Source of the DNA: Acidimicrobiaceae bacterium
GTDB lineage: Bacteria > Actinomycetota > Acidimicrobiia > Acidimicrobiales > RAAP-2
Direction: 5' to 3'
Length of the DNA: 64,000 bases
Assembly: GCA_003132205.1 (NCBI GenBank)
Contig: PKWY01000027.1
Span: forward strand, 154,340-218,339
A program made the translations under genes and the position numbers. Each line of letters starts with the position of its first letter. Position 1 is the stretch's first letter. Below the pieces are notes generated by a model that worked only from the letters and a program-made list of their open reading frames with translations, was not told the DNA's origin and made no database searches. Positions 40,406 to 49,678 of the stretch are shown here, piece after piece.

Positions 40406-40621
40406 ATGTCAGGAATGTCTCTGTTTCTAGGGTTTGTGCCCTGCGTAGCGATCTATGTGTTCATCGGGTTCTTCATGGAGGGCTTCCACAAGATGGAACA
40501 AGACAAGCTCGCTCGCGAAGCCGCGGAAGATCGTACGGCGAGTGGCGCCATGGTCGGATCCGCCCAGGACTACCTCACTACGGTCGAAGTGTTGGTCGAG
40601 TTCTCTGAATCGTGGGCGTGA
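40406..40621 (+). CDS. Small hypothetical membrane protein
   Basis: AAGGAG-AAGTC-ATG; MSGMSLFLGFVPCVAIYVFIGFFMEGF TM. Confidence 0.5.
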   Translation: MSGMSLFLGFVPCVAIYVFIGFFMEGFHKMEQDKLAREAAEDRTASGAMVGSAQDYLTTVEVLVEFSESWA

Positions 40622-40693
40622 AGCTCGCAGTCTGATGGTCGCCTTGCGGCGCGGCACGCTACCGCTGAGAGAAGCGGACGGTAACGTGGTGCA

Positions 40694-41227
40694 GTGAGCA
40701 TATTGCCAATTCGCACGTACGGCGACCCGGTCTTGAATACGGTGACGACCGAGATCGAGAACATCGACGGTCGTGTCGCGGCACTCGCCGAAACCATGAT
40801 CGAGACGATGTACGCGGCTCCGGGCGTCGGGCTTGCCGCAAACCAGATAGGCGTGCAGAAGCGCCTCTTCGTGTACGACAAGGGCGAGGGGCCCGTTGTC
40901 GTGGTCAACCCCGTCATCGTGGAATCCGAGGGGGAGTGGACCTACGAGGAGGGGTGCCTGTCGGTGCCGGGTCTCAGCTGGGAGATCACGCGGCCCAACG
41001 CAATCCATCTAATCGGATACGACCTGGACGGCAACGAGATCAGCGTCGAGACCGACGAATTCGAAGGTCGGATCTTCCAGCACGAGATGGATCACCTCGA
41101 CGGGGTGCTGATCATCGAGCGACTCGACGATGACCAGCGCAAGGAGGCGAAGAAGCTACTTCGCGAGCTCCGTCTCCAGATCGTCAAGAACGACTCTGAC
41201 GGGCTCAATCTCCTTCCTGGCGAATAG
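40694..41227 (+). CDS. def: Peptide deformylase
   Basis: GVGLAANQIG, EEGCLSVPG, FQHEMDHLDG. Confidence 0.97.
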   Translation: MSILPIRTYGDPVLNTVTTEIENIDGRVAALAETMIETMYAAPGVGLAANQIGVQKRLFVYDKGEGPVVVVNPVIVESEGEWTYEEGCLSVPGLSWEITRPNAIHLIGYDLDGNEISVETDEFEGRIFQHEMDHLDGVLIIERLDDDQRKEAKKLLRELRLQIVKNDSDGLNLLPGE

Positions 41228-42100
41228 ATGCGTCTCGCGTTTCTCGGCACGCCAGAAGCGGCGCTGCCATCGCTGCGCGCTCTGGTCGGCGCGGGCCACG
41301 ACGTGGCGATAGTCATCACGCGCCCGGACCGGCGCCGTGGCCGTGGTAGCGAACTTTCGCCCAGCCCGGTGAAGGCGGAAGCCCTTTCGCTGGGCCTGAG
41401 GGTCGGGCATCGATTGGCCGATCTCGACGCCATGGATATTGAACGAGGGATCGTGGTCGCGTACGGAGCGATGATCCCGGCGGTAGTGCTCGATCGGATC
41501 CCGATGCTCAATGTTCACTTCTCGCTCTTGCCGCGCTGGCGCGGCGCGGCACCCGTGGAGCGGGCCATTCTCGCCGGTGATGAGGAGACCGGCGTAGGCA
41601 TCATGTCGTTGGAGGTCACTCTCGATACCGGCCCCCTGCACGCCGAACGGCGAACCCGGGTCGATCTGAAGACCGCGGCGCAACTCACCGAGGAGCTGGC
41701 GCGTCTCGGTGCCGAGGCCCTCGTCGAGGTGCTGGCGAGCAGGGAGCTCCTGGAACACCCGATGCCGCAGGTCGGTGAGGCGACCTACGCGGAGAAGCTC
41801 ACCAAGGAGACGTTTCATCTCGAACCCCGGATGCCGTCGGTGCTTCTGGAGCGAACGGTTCGCCTCGGGCGGGCGTTCACCTTCGTCAACGGTCGCCGCC
41901 TCAAGGTTCTCGAAGGCCATCTCAATCCGACGCGAGCGGGTCCGGGCGCGCTCACGGAAGTCGAAGGCGAGATCGCCCTCGCCGCGAACGATGGAGCGTT
42001 GGTGCTCGAGATGGTGCAACCCGAAGGCTCGCGACCAATGCCCGCCAAGGCGTGGTGGGACGGAGCGCGCCTGGACTTGGCGCAAGGCGGCTGGGCCTAA
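41228..42100 (+). CDS. fmt: Methionyl-tRNA formyltransferase
   Basis: MRLAFLGTPEAALPSL, NVHFSLLPRWRGAAPVERAILAGDEETGV. Confidence 0.96.
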   Translation: MRLAFLGTPEAALPSLRALVGAGHDVAIVITRPDRRRGRGSELSPSPVKAEALSLGLRVGHRLADLDAMDIERGIVVAYGAMIPAVVLDRIPMLNVHFSLLPRWRGAAPVERAILAGDEETGVGIMSLEVTLDTGPLHAERRTRVDLKTAAQLTEELARLGAEALVEVLASRELLEHPMPQVGEATYAEKLTKETFHLEPRMPSVLLERTVRLGRAFTFVNGRRLKVLEGHLNPTRAGPGALTEVEGEIALAANDGALVLEMVQPEGSRPMPAKAWWDGARLDLAQGGWA

Positions 42101-42129
42101 ATCACTTTGGCAAGGCCTAGGCTGAGTTC

Positions 42130-42819
42130 GTGACGTTAACTGATGCCGGTCCCACTGGCGCATTGCGAATAGCCCCTTCAATTCTCGCCGCCGACTTCGG
42201 CGCGCTCGCGAACTCGGTGCGAGAGATCGACTCGGAGACCGACTGGCTGCACGTCGACGTCATGGACGGGCACTTCGTGCCGAATGTCTCGATTGGTCCT
42301 CCGGTCGTCGAGTCGCTGCGTCGCTACAGTTCGCGGTTCTTCGACTGCCACCTCATGATGACCGATCCCGGTCGCTACCTCGAGGCCTTCAAGAAGGCGG
42401 GCGCCGACGGCTGCACCGTCCACGTTGAAGTGGGCGGGACGGCGTCATTGATCAACGACGCGCGGTCGCTCGGTCTGCGGGTGGGGATCGCGGCGAACCC
42501 GGACACCTCGTTTGAGCGAGTGGCACCGTTCCTCGGTGACATCGACCTGCTCTTGCTGATGACCGTGTTCCCGGGTTTTGGCGGTCAGTCGTTCATGGGT
42601 GATGTCATGACCAAGGTCACCGAGGCCCGTCGAGAGATCGACGCGAATCAACTCGACGTCGACATCGAGGTGGACGGGGGCATCGACGTCGTCACGGCGC
42701 CCGTCGCGGTGGGTGCCGGAGCGAACGTGCTTGTCGCGGGATCGGCGATTTTTGGTCGTCCCGCGCCGCTCGAAGCCGCCCACGCCCTCCGTGAATCTGC
42801 AAGGTCCGCCCAGCGATGA
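42130..42819 (+). CDS. rpe: Ribulose-phosphate 3-epimerase
   Basis: APSILAADFGAL, LHVDVMDGHFVPN, MTVFPGFGGQSFM, EVDGGID. Confidence 0.97.
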   Translation: MTLTDAGPTGALRIAPSILAADFGALANSVREIDSETDWLHVDVMDGHFVPNVSIGPPVVESLRRYSSRFFDCHLMMTDPGRYLEAFKKAGADGCTVHVEVGGTASLINDARSLGLRVGIAANPDTSFERVAPFLGDIDLLLLMTVFPGFGGQSFMGDVMTKVTEARREIDANQLDVDIEVDGGIDVVTAPVAVGAGANVLVAGSAIFGRPAPLEAAHALRESARSAQR

Positions 42820-43802
42820 AGTTCGCCCCCTCCGAAATGATGCTCATAGCAATCGCCGCGGGCGAGAAGGCACGCCTTCACGCTCCTCCCAATCCATGGG
42901 TCGGCGCCCTCGTGGTGAACGATCAAGGTGTCGTGGTCGGCGAGGGGCACACCCAGGCACCTGGGGAATCGCACGCCGAGATCGTGGCGTTGCGTCGCGC
43001 GGGGGAGAAGGCTCGGGGCGCGACGTTGGTGGTGACCCTCGAACCTTGTTGCCACGTCGGGCGGACCGGTCCTTGCGTTGATGTCATCGTCGAAGCGGGC
43101 GTGGCGCGCGTGATCATCGGGACACTCGATCCCGACTCTCGCGTATCGGGACGCGGCGTCGAGCTCTTGAAGGCTTCGGGAATCGACGTCGAGGTCGGCA
43201 TCGAAGAGGACCTGGTTCGCGCCCAACTTGCTCCCTACCTCTGGCACCGCATCACGGGGCGTCCCTTCGTCGTCCTGAAGGTGGCTTCGACCCTTGACGG
43301 AGTCGTCGCCATGTCCGATGGTACGAGCAAGTGGATCACGGGCGAGGACGCCCGTCGCGACAGCCACGTGCTTCGAGCGAACAGCCAAGCCATCTTGGTG
43401 GGGGCGGGCACGGTGAGGACCGACGACCCGGCTCTCACGGCGCGCCTCGACGACATCATCGTCGAACCGTTGCGCGTGGTGTTGGGCGAAGTCGCAGAGA
43501 CCGCGAGGGTCCGTCCGTGTCTGGAGCGAAGCGGGGACCTCGGGCTTATCCTTGACGAACTCGGAGAGCTCGACGTTCTGCAACTGCTCGTCGAAGGTGG
43601 CCCGACGACGGCCAGCGAGTTTCTGGAACAGGGTCTGGTGAATCATGTGGTCTGGTACCTGGCGCCGGCGTTCGCTGGCGCTACGGGAACGGCGGGCGCA
43701 TTGAAGGCCCTGTCTACACCGACGATCAGCGCCCTTCGCCGAGGTCGGGTCGTCGGGGTGCAACGAATCGGCGAAGATATAAGGGTGGACGTGGAGGTCT
43801 GA
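42816..43802 (+). CDS. ribD: Bifunctional riboflavin deaminase/reductase
   Basis: NPWVGALVV, HAEIVALRRAGEKARGATLVVTLEPCCHVGRTGPC, KVASTLDGVVAMSDGTSKWITG. Confidence 0.95.
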   Translation: MKFAPSEMMLIAIAAGEKARLHAPPNPWVGALVVNDQGVVVGEGHTQAPGESHAEIVALRRAGEKARGATLVVTLEPCCHVGRTGPCVDVIVEAGVARVIIGTLDPDSRVSGRGVELLKASGIDVEVGIEEDLVRAQLAPYLWHRITGRPFVVLKVASTLDGVVAMSDGTSKWITGEDARRDSHVLRANSQAILVGAGTVRTDDPALTARLDDIIVEPLRVVLGEVAETARVRPCLERSGDLGLILDELGELDVLQLLVEGGPTTASEFLEQGLVNHVVWYLAPAFAGATGTAGALKALSTPTISALRRGRVVGVQRIGEDIRVDVEV

Positions 43803-45025
43803 TGGCGCTTTCAACAATCGAAGAGGCTCTTGCCCAACTGCGCAGTGGCGGCATGGTCGTGGTTGTCGACGACGAGGACCGTGAGAACGAGGGCGACCTC
43901 ATCATGGCCGCCGAGGACGTGACGCCGGAGAGCATGGCGTTCTTCTTGGAGCACACGTCGGGGGTCTTCTGCGTCCCCCTGGAAGCGAGCCGCGCGGACG
44001 AGCTGGATCTTCCGCTCATGGTGGTGGCGAACACCGAGGCGCAGCGCACCGCGTTCACGATCACCGTTGACTACCGCCACGGAACGACGACCGGAATTTC
44101 GGCGAGCGACCGGGCGGCGACGGTGCGCGCGCTCATCAACCCCGAGACCCGGGCGACCGACCTCAACCGACCCGGCCACATATTCCCGCTGCGTTACCGG
44201 CCGGGTGGCGTGTTGAAGCGGGCCGGTCACACCGAAGCGACGGTCGACCTCTGCCGACTCGCCGGAAAGTACCCGTCGGGCGTGCTCTGCGAGATAGTGA
44301 CCGCGGACAAGGCTGACATGGCGCGGCTTCCCGAGCTGGAGGCTTTCGCCGAGAGGCATCACCTGCCGATCATCACCATCGCCGACCTGATTCGCTACCG
44401 TCGCCACCACGAGAAGCTGGTCAAGCGCGTCGCCGAGGCGGCAATGCCGACCGAGCACGGCCAGTTCCAAGCCTACGTCTTTGAAAGCGTGCTGGACGGA
44501 GAGCAGCACATGGCCCTCGTCTACGGCGACATCAGCCAGGCGAAGGATGTGCTGGTTCGCGTGCACTCGGAGTGCCTGACGGGCGACGCGTTGGGATCCC
44601 TGCGCTGTGACTGCGGTCCGCAGCTGCACACCGCGCTCGCCAAGATCGCCGCCGAAGGCGCCGGGGTGGTGGTGTACCTGCGCGGCCACGAAGGCCGTGG
44701 CATCGGGCTCGGTCACAAGATCCGCGCCTATGCGCTCCAAGAGGACGGGCACGACACCGTCGACGCCAATCTGGAGCTCGGACTTCCCGTCGATTCACGA
44801 GAGTACGGTATCGGCGCGCAGATCCTCGTCGACCTCGGGGTGACGACGATGCGGCTCATGACGAACAACCCGTCGAAGTACGGCGGTCTCGAGGGCTTCG
44901 GACTCAACATCGTTGAGAGGGTGCCCCTCGAGAGCCGCCCGACCGAGTTCAACATCGACTACCTGCGAACGAAGCGCGAGCGGATGGGCCACATCCTTGG
45001 GGGTCTCGATGACGTCAACGAGTGA
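43802..45025 (+). CDS. ribBA: Bifunctional DHBP synthase / GTP cyclohydrolase II
   Basis: VVDDEDRENEGDLIMAAE, RPGHIFPL, HSECLTGDALGSLRCDCGPQL, YLRGHEGRGIGL. Confidence 0.97.
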   Translation: MALSTIEEALAQLRSGGMVVVVDDEDRENEGDLIMAAEDVTPESMAFFLEHTSGVFCVPLEASRADELDLPLMVVANTEAQRTAFTITVDYRHGTTTGISASDRAATVRALINPETRATDLNRPGHIFPLRYRPGGVLKRAGHTEATVDLCRLAGKYPSGVLCEIVTADKADMARLPELEAFAERHHLPIITIADLIRYRRHHEKLVKRVAEAAMPTEHGQFQAYVFESVLDGEQHMALVYGDISQAKDVLVRVHSECLTGDALGSLRCDCGPQLHTALAKIAAEGAGVVVYLRGHEGRGIGLGHKIRAYALQEDGHDTVDANLELGLPVDSREYGIGAQILVDLGVTTMRLMTNNPSKYGGLEGFGLNIVERVPLESRPTEFNIDYLRTKRERMGHILGGLDDVNE

Positions 45026-45548
45026 GACCGAGTTCGATCCGTCCGTTGGCGAGGTGATCCGCGCGCAAGTCGGCGAGTATCTGGAGGGCACCCACGACGG
45101 CCGAGGTTTACGTATCGGCATCGTCTGCGCGCGGTTCAATGGCGGCATCACCACCCGACTCTTGGGCGCGGCGATTATGGCGCTTACTGAAGCGGGCGTG
45201 GACCGGAGCGATATCTCACTCGCGTGGGTTCCTGGGGCCTTCGAGATTCCCCTTGCCGCCCAGGCATTCGCCACCGGCCCCAAGGCCGTCGGCGCGGTCA
45301 TCACGCTCGGCGCGGTGATTCGAGGCGACACGGGCCACTACGAGGTCGTCGCGGGGGAGTGCGCCCGAGGGGTCCAGGCCGTGCAGCTTCGAACGGGAGT
45401 ACCAATCGTGTTCGGCGTCCTCACCACCAATACCATCGATCAAGCGCTTGAGCGTTCGCTGCCCGACGAGACGAACAAGGGACGCGAGTCGGCGCTCACC
45501 GCGCTCGAGATGGTTTCGGTCCTGGGCCAGGGTTCGCTGGCCCGCTGA
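45009..45548 (+). CDS. ribH: 6,7-dimethyl-8-ribityllumazine synthase
   Basis: VPGAFEIPLAAQ, LGAVIRGDTGHYEVV, GVLTTNTIDQALER. Confidence 0.95.
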   Translation: MTSTSETEFDPSVGEVIRAQVGEYLEGTHDGRGLRIGIVCARFNGGITTRLLGAAIMALTEAGVDRSDISLAWVPGAFEIPLAAQAFATGPKAVGAVITLGAVIRGDTGHYEVVAGECARGVQAVQLRTGVPIVFGVLTTNTIDQALERSLPDETNKGRESALTALEMVSVLGQGSLAR

Positions 45549-45550
45549 TC

Positions 45551-45775
45551 GTGACCTACGGCGTCATTGAGGCGTTCAATGAGCAACGTGGCGATGGATT
45601 CTTTCGCAGCGACGCCGGAGAGTTGATGTACTTCCACTGCGTGTGCGTCGCCGACGGATCACGAACAATCCCCATTGACGTTCGAGCGCAGGGTCTCCGC
45701 GCGGTCGGGCACCTGGGTCGAGACGAACTCGTCGAGGTGCAGCCCCTCAGCCAGGAGAGCACCGGAAGCGACTAG
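45551..45775 (+). CDS. Cold-shock-domain-like small protein
   Basis: YGVIEAFNEQRGDGFFRSDAGELMYFHCV. Confidence 0.6.
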   Translation: MTYGVIEAFNEQRGDGFFRSDAGELMYFHCVCVADGSRTIPIDVRAQGLRAVGHLGRDELVEVQPLSQESTGSD

Positions 45776-46158
45776 TGACTCGGTGGTTTCCCGAGGTTGG
45801 TAAGCGCAATATCGCGAGCCTCGACCGCCTGGGCGAGGGCTAACTCATACGCCGCTCGAGCGGTGCTGCGACCGGCTGCGTTGGTCGCCTGGCGCTTGGC
45901 CGACTGGAAGATCGCTTGGGCGACGAACACCGCGTTCTTGAAGGTTTGGTTGATTTCCTGGCGGGCCTGCTTGTACTGGGAGAGGTCCAGGTGCTTCACC
46001 CTCTGGGGATACGTCGAGGTGGTGGTCGACGTCGAGGTGGTGGGAGCGGGTCCGGAGTTGGGCTGGGTTCCTGAGGCGTAGGCCGCGAGAGGGGCGACCA
46101 GAGCGACGCTCGCGGCAATGACCACCGCGGCCACCGCACGGGTTAGGAACTTCCTCAT
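45772..46158 (-). CDS. Secreted hypothetical protein
   Basis: Signal peptide MRKFLTRAVAAVVIAASVALVAPLAAYASG; Thr/Ser linker; AAAGGGG RBS. Confidence 0.65.
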   Translation of the reverse strand: MRKFLTRAVAAVVIAASVALVAPLAAYASGTQPNSGPAPTTSTSTTTSTYPQRVKHLDLSQYKQARQEINQTFKNAVFVAQAIFQSAKRQATNAAGRSTARAAYELALAQAVEARDIALTNLGKPPSH

Positions 46159-46301
46159 CCGGATTCCCCTTTCACAGGTATGGCTCTAAGAGTACCGCGT
46201 AAGGCTGTGAAATCCCTGTGGCCCAGATCAATGTTGGCTGTGAACGCGCCCGTATCGCCATTGCCCATTGAGGCTCGCAACGAGACGGGTACGCTCGCAC
46301 C

Positions 46302-46319
46302 ATGGTGGTTGAGCGATGA
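46302..46319 (+). CDS. Candidate leaderless 5-codon upstream ORF (MVVER*) coupled to the response regulator
   Basis: TACGCT-CGCACC-ATG GTG GTT GAG CGA TGA; its TGA overlaps the response-regulator ATG (ATGA). Confidence 0.4.
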   Translation: MVVER

Positions 46320-47002
46320 CGACGGTGCTGGTGGTTGATGACGAGCCGGGAGTACGCGACCTGCTGAGTGACGCGTTGAGGATCGCGGGTTACGAGGCCG
46401 AGACCGCCGCCAACGGCAACGAGGCTTTCGAGGTGCTCCATCGCCGCCGGGCCGACCTTTGCATCGTGGACATAAACATGCCGAATATGAACGGCTTCGA
46501 ATTCTTGAACAAGTTGCGCGAGCACGACACGACGACCCCGGTGCTGCTGCTCTCGGCGAGGGATTCGAGTGAGGACGTCGCGCAGGGACTTCGCTTCGGG
46601 GCCGATGACTACGTGCGCAAGCCTTTCAGCCTCGAAGAGTTGCTCCTGCGGGTGCAGGCCATACTGCGCCGCGTCAACCAGGACGTCGACGACGACCTCG
46701 TGTACGAGTGCGACCGGCTCACGATGAATGTCGATCGACATCTGGTCCATCTCGACGAGGAGCTGGTCGACCTCTCGGCGACGGAGTTCCGGCTCCTCGA
46801 GGTGCTGATGGAGCGGAAGAATCGCCTGGTGACGCGCGAGCAGCTCCTGCGAGAAGTGTGGAATATTGATTTCGACTCCGAGACCTCGGTACTCGACACC
46901 TACATCTCGTACCTGCGTCGAAAGATCCACAAAGTCGACTTCGCCCCCGTGAGCACCGTGCGCGGTGTTGGTTTCAAGTTGGTTGACGAAAGCCCCACGT
47001 AG
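46316..47002 (+). CDS. OmpR-family response regulator
   Basis: VLVVDDEPGVRDLLSDALR, LCIVDINMPNMNGFEF, LLSARD, ADDYVRKPF; winged-helix C-terminus. Confidence 0.95.
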   Translation: MTTVLVVDDEPGVRDLLSDALRIAGYEAETAANGNEAFEVLHRRRADLCIVDINMPNMNGFEFLNKLREHDTTTPVLLLSARDSSEDVAQGLRFGADDYVRKPFSLEELLLRVQAILRRVNQDVDDDLVYECDRLTMNVDRHLVHLDEELVDLSATEFRLLEVLMERKNRLVTREQLLREVWNIDFDSETSVLDTYISYLRRKIHKVDFAPVSTVRGVGFKLVDESPT

Positions 47003-48351
47003 TGCGACTTGCCACCCGGCTGACCATCTTGCTCATCGTCATTACCGTGGCAGTGGCTTTCAGCGTTGGCCTCTACGCGGTCAACACCAGCACCCACGCG
47101 GCGTATTTGACGTTGGACGACTCGATCAACACGGTGGTCGACAGCGGGCTCAGCGACCCCAACTCGGCGTTGAGCCGGGCCCTCAACGTCGTCCAGAACA
47201 ACGACCTGGACCTGACGCTGGACGTTGTCTATCCGTCGGGTCCCATAACCCAGATCAACCGGGGTCGGGTGCCGTTCACCGCCACGCCGACGCGGGCCGT
47301 CGTGCGCGCTTCGCTGGCCAGGGTGGTCGGCGTACCGGACCTGCCGGGCTTTCGCGTTCGCTCTCTCGATATCGGCGGCGGCGACTACCTCGTGGTGGCG
47401 GCGTCGACGCAGAGCATCGTGCGCTCGAGCCAGCAGCTCATCTTGCGTGTGGCGCTCGCCGCGCTGCTCGCCTCGCTGGCCATGGTGGTGGTCGCGCGCC
47501 TCTTCATGCGTCGCGATCTGGTGACGATGGAGGAGTTGATCGACTTCGCCTCGGACGTCGCCCAGGGCGATACCTATGAAGAGATCCCCGACCGGCGAGG
47601 CAGTCGCGACCTGCTCGAGCTTCGAGAGGCGCTCGCAACCATGGTTGAATCCCTGCACGAGAAGATCGAGGTCGAGTCGCGCCACGCCGAAACCATGCAG
47701 CTCTTCATCGGCGACGCCTCGCACGAACTTCGAACACCGCTCACGGTGATCAAGGGCTACACCGAGCTGATGAGCAGTTCCGACGTCTCGCCCGAGCAGC
47801 AGGCCCGCTCCCTCGACCGGATGCGCCGCGAGATCGCGAGGATGGAAGCGCTCGTGAGCGACCTCTTGCTGCTCGCCGAAATCCGCGAGCTGCCGCGCGA
47901 CGGCAAGGACACGATCAATCTCAGCGATGTCGTGACCGCGAGCGTCTGTGATTTTCGAGACGACTCGCCCCAGCGGCCGATCACGGAGAGCATCGAGGCC
48001 GGCGTGCTTCTCGAGGGGCGTCGGGACTTCGTTGAGCGTCTGATCACTAACGCATTAAGCAACGTCGCGCGCCACACGGCGGAGTTCGCCCCGGTGCGCA
48101 TCGCCCTCGAGCGCCGAGGCGCCGTGGTCAAGCTCACCATCGAGGACGGCGGGGAAGGACTGCTTTCGTACGGGACTCGTCCTGAGCGGTTTCGCCGCTT
48201 TGACCCGTCTCGCTCGCGCTCCTCAGGCGGTTCGGGCCTCGGCATGAGCATCATGGCCGATCTCAGCGAGGCGTTGGGCGGGTCCATGACCACGTCCAAG
48301 AGCCCACTCGGAGGGCTCCGCCTCAGCTTCAGCTTCCCGAGCGTTCGCTAG
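47002..48351 (+). CDS. Sensor histidine kinase
   Basis: TM, HAMP-like, DASHELRTPLTVIKGYTEL, IEDGGEGL, GGSGLGMSIM. Confidence 0.94.
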   Translation: MRLATRLTILLIVITVAVAFSVGLYAVNTSTHAAYLTLDDSINTVVDSGLSDPNSALSRALNVVQNNDLDLTLDVVYPSGPITQINRGRVPFTATPTRAVVRASLARVVGVPDLPGFRVRSLDIGGGDYLVVAASTQSIVRSSQQLILRVALAALLASLAMVVVARLFMRRDLVTMEELIDFASDVAQGDTYEEIPDRRGSRDLLELREALATMVESLHEKIEVESRHAETMQLFIGDASHELRTPLTVIKGYTELMSSSDVSPEQQARSLDRMRREIARMEALVSDLLLLAEIRELPRDGKDTINLSDVVTASVCDFRDDSPQRPITESIEAGVLLEGRRDFVERLITNALSNVARHTAEFAPVRIALERRGAVVKLTIEDGGEGLLSYGTRPERFRRFDPSRSRSSGGSGLGMSIMADLSEALGGSMTTSKSPLGGLRLSFSFPSVR

Positions 48352-48644
48352 TTGCCTTGCTGAGCCTGGGTCGTGGCTCGAACGAAGACCTGCTGAACCT
48401 CGGCGAGCGCGTTTCGATAGAGGTCGACGTGTTCGCCCAAGCGCTCGCCTCCGGCGTTGATCATCGCGCTCAGGGTGTCGATCACCAGTTGGGCGCCGGT
48501 CAAATTTGGGGGTGTCTCGGCGAGATGCACGGCGGCGACTTGGAGCAGGACAAAGATGTGGTTGGCGAGGATAATCTCCACCGGCGTGTCGCGGAAGTAC
48601 GCGATCTCTTCTGATTCGACGACGCCGTCCGGTTCTTTGCTCAT
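48348..48644 (-). CDS. DUF1844-like hypothetical protein
   Basis: 98-aa ORF; NHIFVLLQVAAVHLAETPPNLTGAQLVIDTLSAMINAGGERLGEH; TAATTT-GGTCCC-ATG upstream. Confidence 0.65.
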   Translation of the reverse strand: MSKEPDGVVESEEIAYFRDTPVEIILANHIFVLLQVAAVHLAETPPNLTGAQLVIDTLSAMINAGGERLGEHVDLYRNALAEVQQVFVRATTQAQQGN

Positions 48645-48653
48645 GGGACCAAA

Positions 48654-49364
48654 TTACTGGTTGTCTCGCTCACCCGTTGGAGGTGGGCCCCGGCGGCGGC
48701 CCGCCGACTGGACCGGCGGCACCCGGTCCAGTCGGAGCCCCCTTGGGTGGTTTGACCCTTGTGCAGTGTGCCGCCCGAGGCGCCGAGTCCGCCTGGCGAC
48801 GTCGAGCGGCACTGGCCGCCGGGTCCAGCTCCGACTCCAGCGCCGCCGTTGTCGATGCCGCCGGCGGACATCGAATTGAACGACCGCACCGCCGCTGCGG
48901 CGAGGGCGGCGATGAGGGCCCATGCGAGGAGTCGGGGCAGTCGCGTGAGGAGCCACGCCGCGAGCAAGGCAATGAGACCCATCGCCGGCAAGTAGAAGCG
49001 GATGACGGGGACGGTGAACGCTCCAATCGCGCCCTGGCTTCCACTGATCTGGGACACCATCCAGCTGTAATTGAGATAGAGAACCCAGAGCCCAGCCAAC
49101 CAACGACGAGCACGGCCCAACGTGCGCGTCGCGCCGGGCGGCCGTCTTCTTCTCGCCATCCGTACTCGATCGATGCCTCCAGAATCGAACCGTGATCCCC
49201 GCGACGGCCACCGAGGCCAAGATCCACCTCGGCAGGGACGTGGTGAGATCGCGGGCCATGCCCTTCAGGCTCGGCCAAGAGCTCGAGAGCGAGAATCTGA
49301 TCTCGTTCGATGCGTATCCCGTCGACGTGACCTTGCCGTAGGCCCACTGGTCAAAAGCCAGCAT
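48654..49364 (-). pseudogene. Frameshifted C-terminal remnant of a GT-C/PMT-like membrane glycosyltransferase
   Basis: AFDQWAYGKVTSTGYASNEIRFSLSSSWPSLKG in one frame; NYSWMVSQISGSQGAIGAFTVPVIRFYLPAMGLIALLAAWLLTRLP in another (48641..49159); N-terminal catalytic part absent. Confidence 0.55.
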
Positions 49365-49638
49365 CGTGGCGGCAGCGAGGACTTTCCGACGCCGCTGCGA
49401 GGTTCCAGGGGGCTCGGTTTCGACCGCGTGGGGAGTGACATGATTGAAGTGGCTACGAAGAAACCCTAAATAACCAGGGTTTTGGCCTAATGAACATGAA
49501 AAAGATGCAGTACTACCCGATCGGGTCTTCTGCTAACGTTGTGAGGCAGTTCACAGCAAGTGAGGTTGGCATAGCCAATGTCCACCTGGCCACCAGCGTG
49601 CGCCGGGTTCCCAGGAGTTTTGCGCCCCGCTTGCCGTG

Positions 49639-49659
49639 GCGACGCCATCGAGGCGTCGC
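49639..49659 (+). promoter_or_regulatory. Hairpin in infC leader
   Basis: GCGACGCC-ATCGA-GGCGTCGC, perfect 8-bp stem, 19 nt upstream of the ATC start. Confidence 0.55.
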
Positions 49660-49678
49660 GTAGAGCAAGGAGTGAGTT

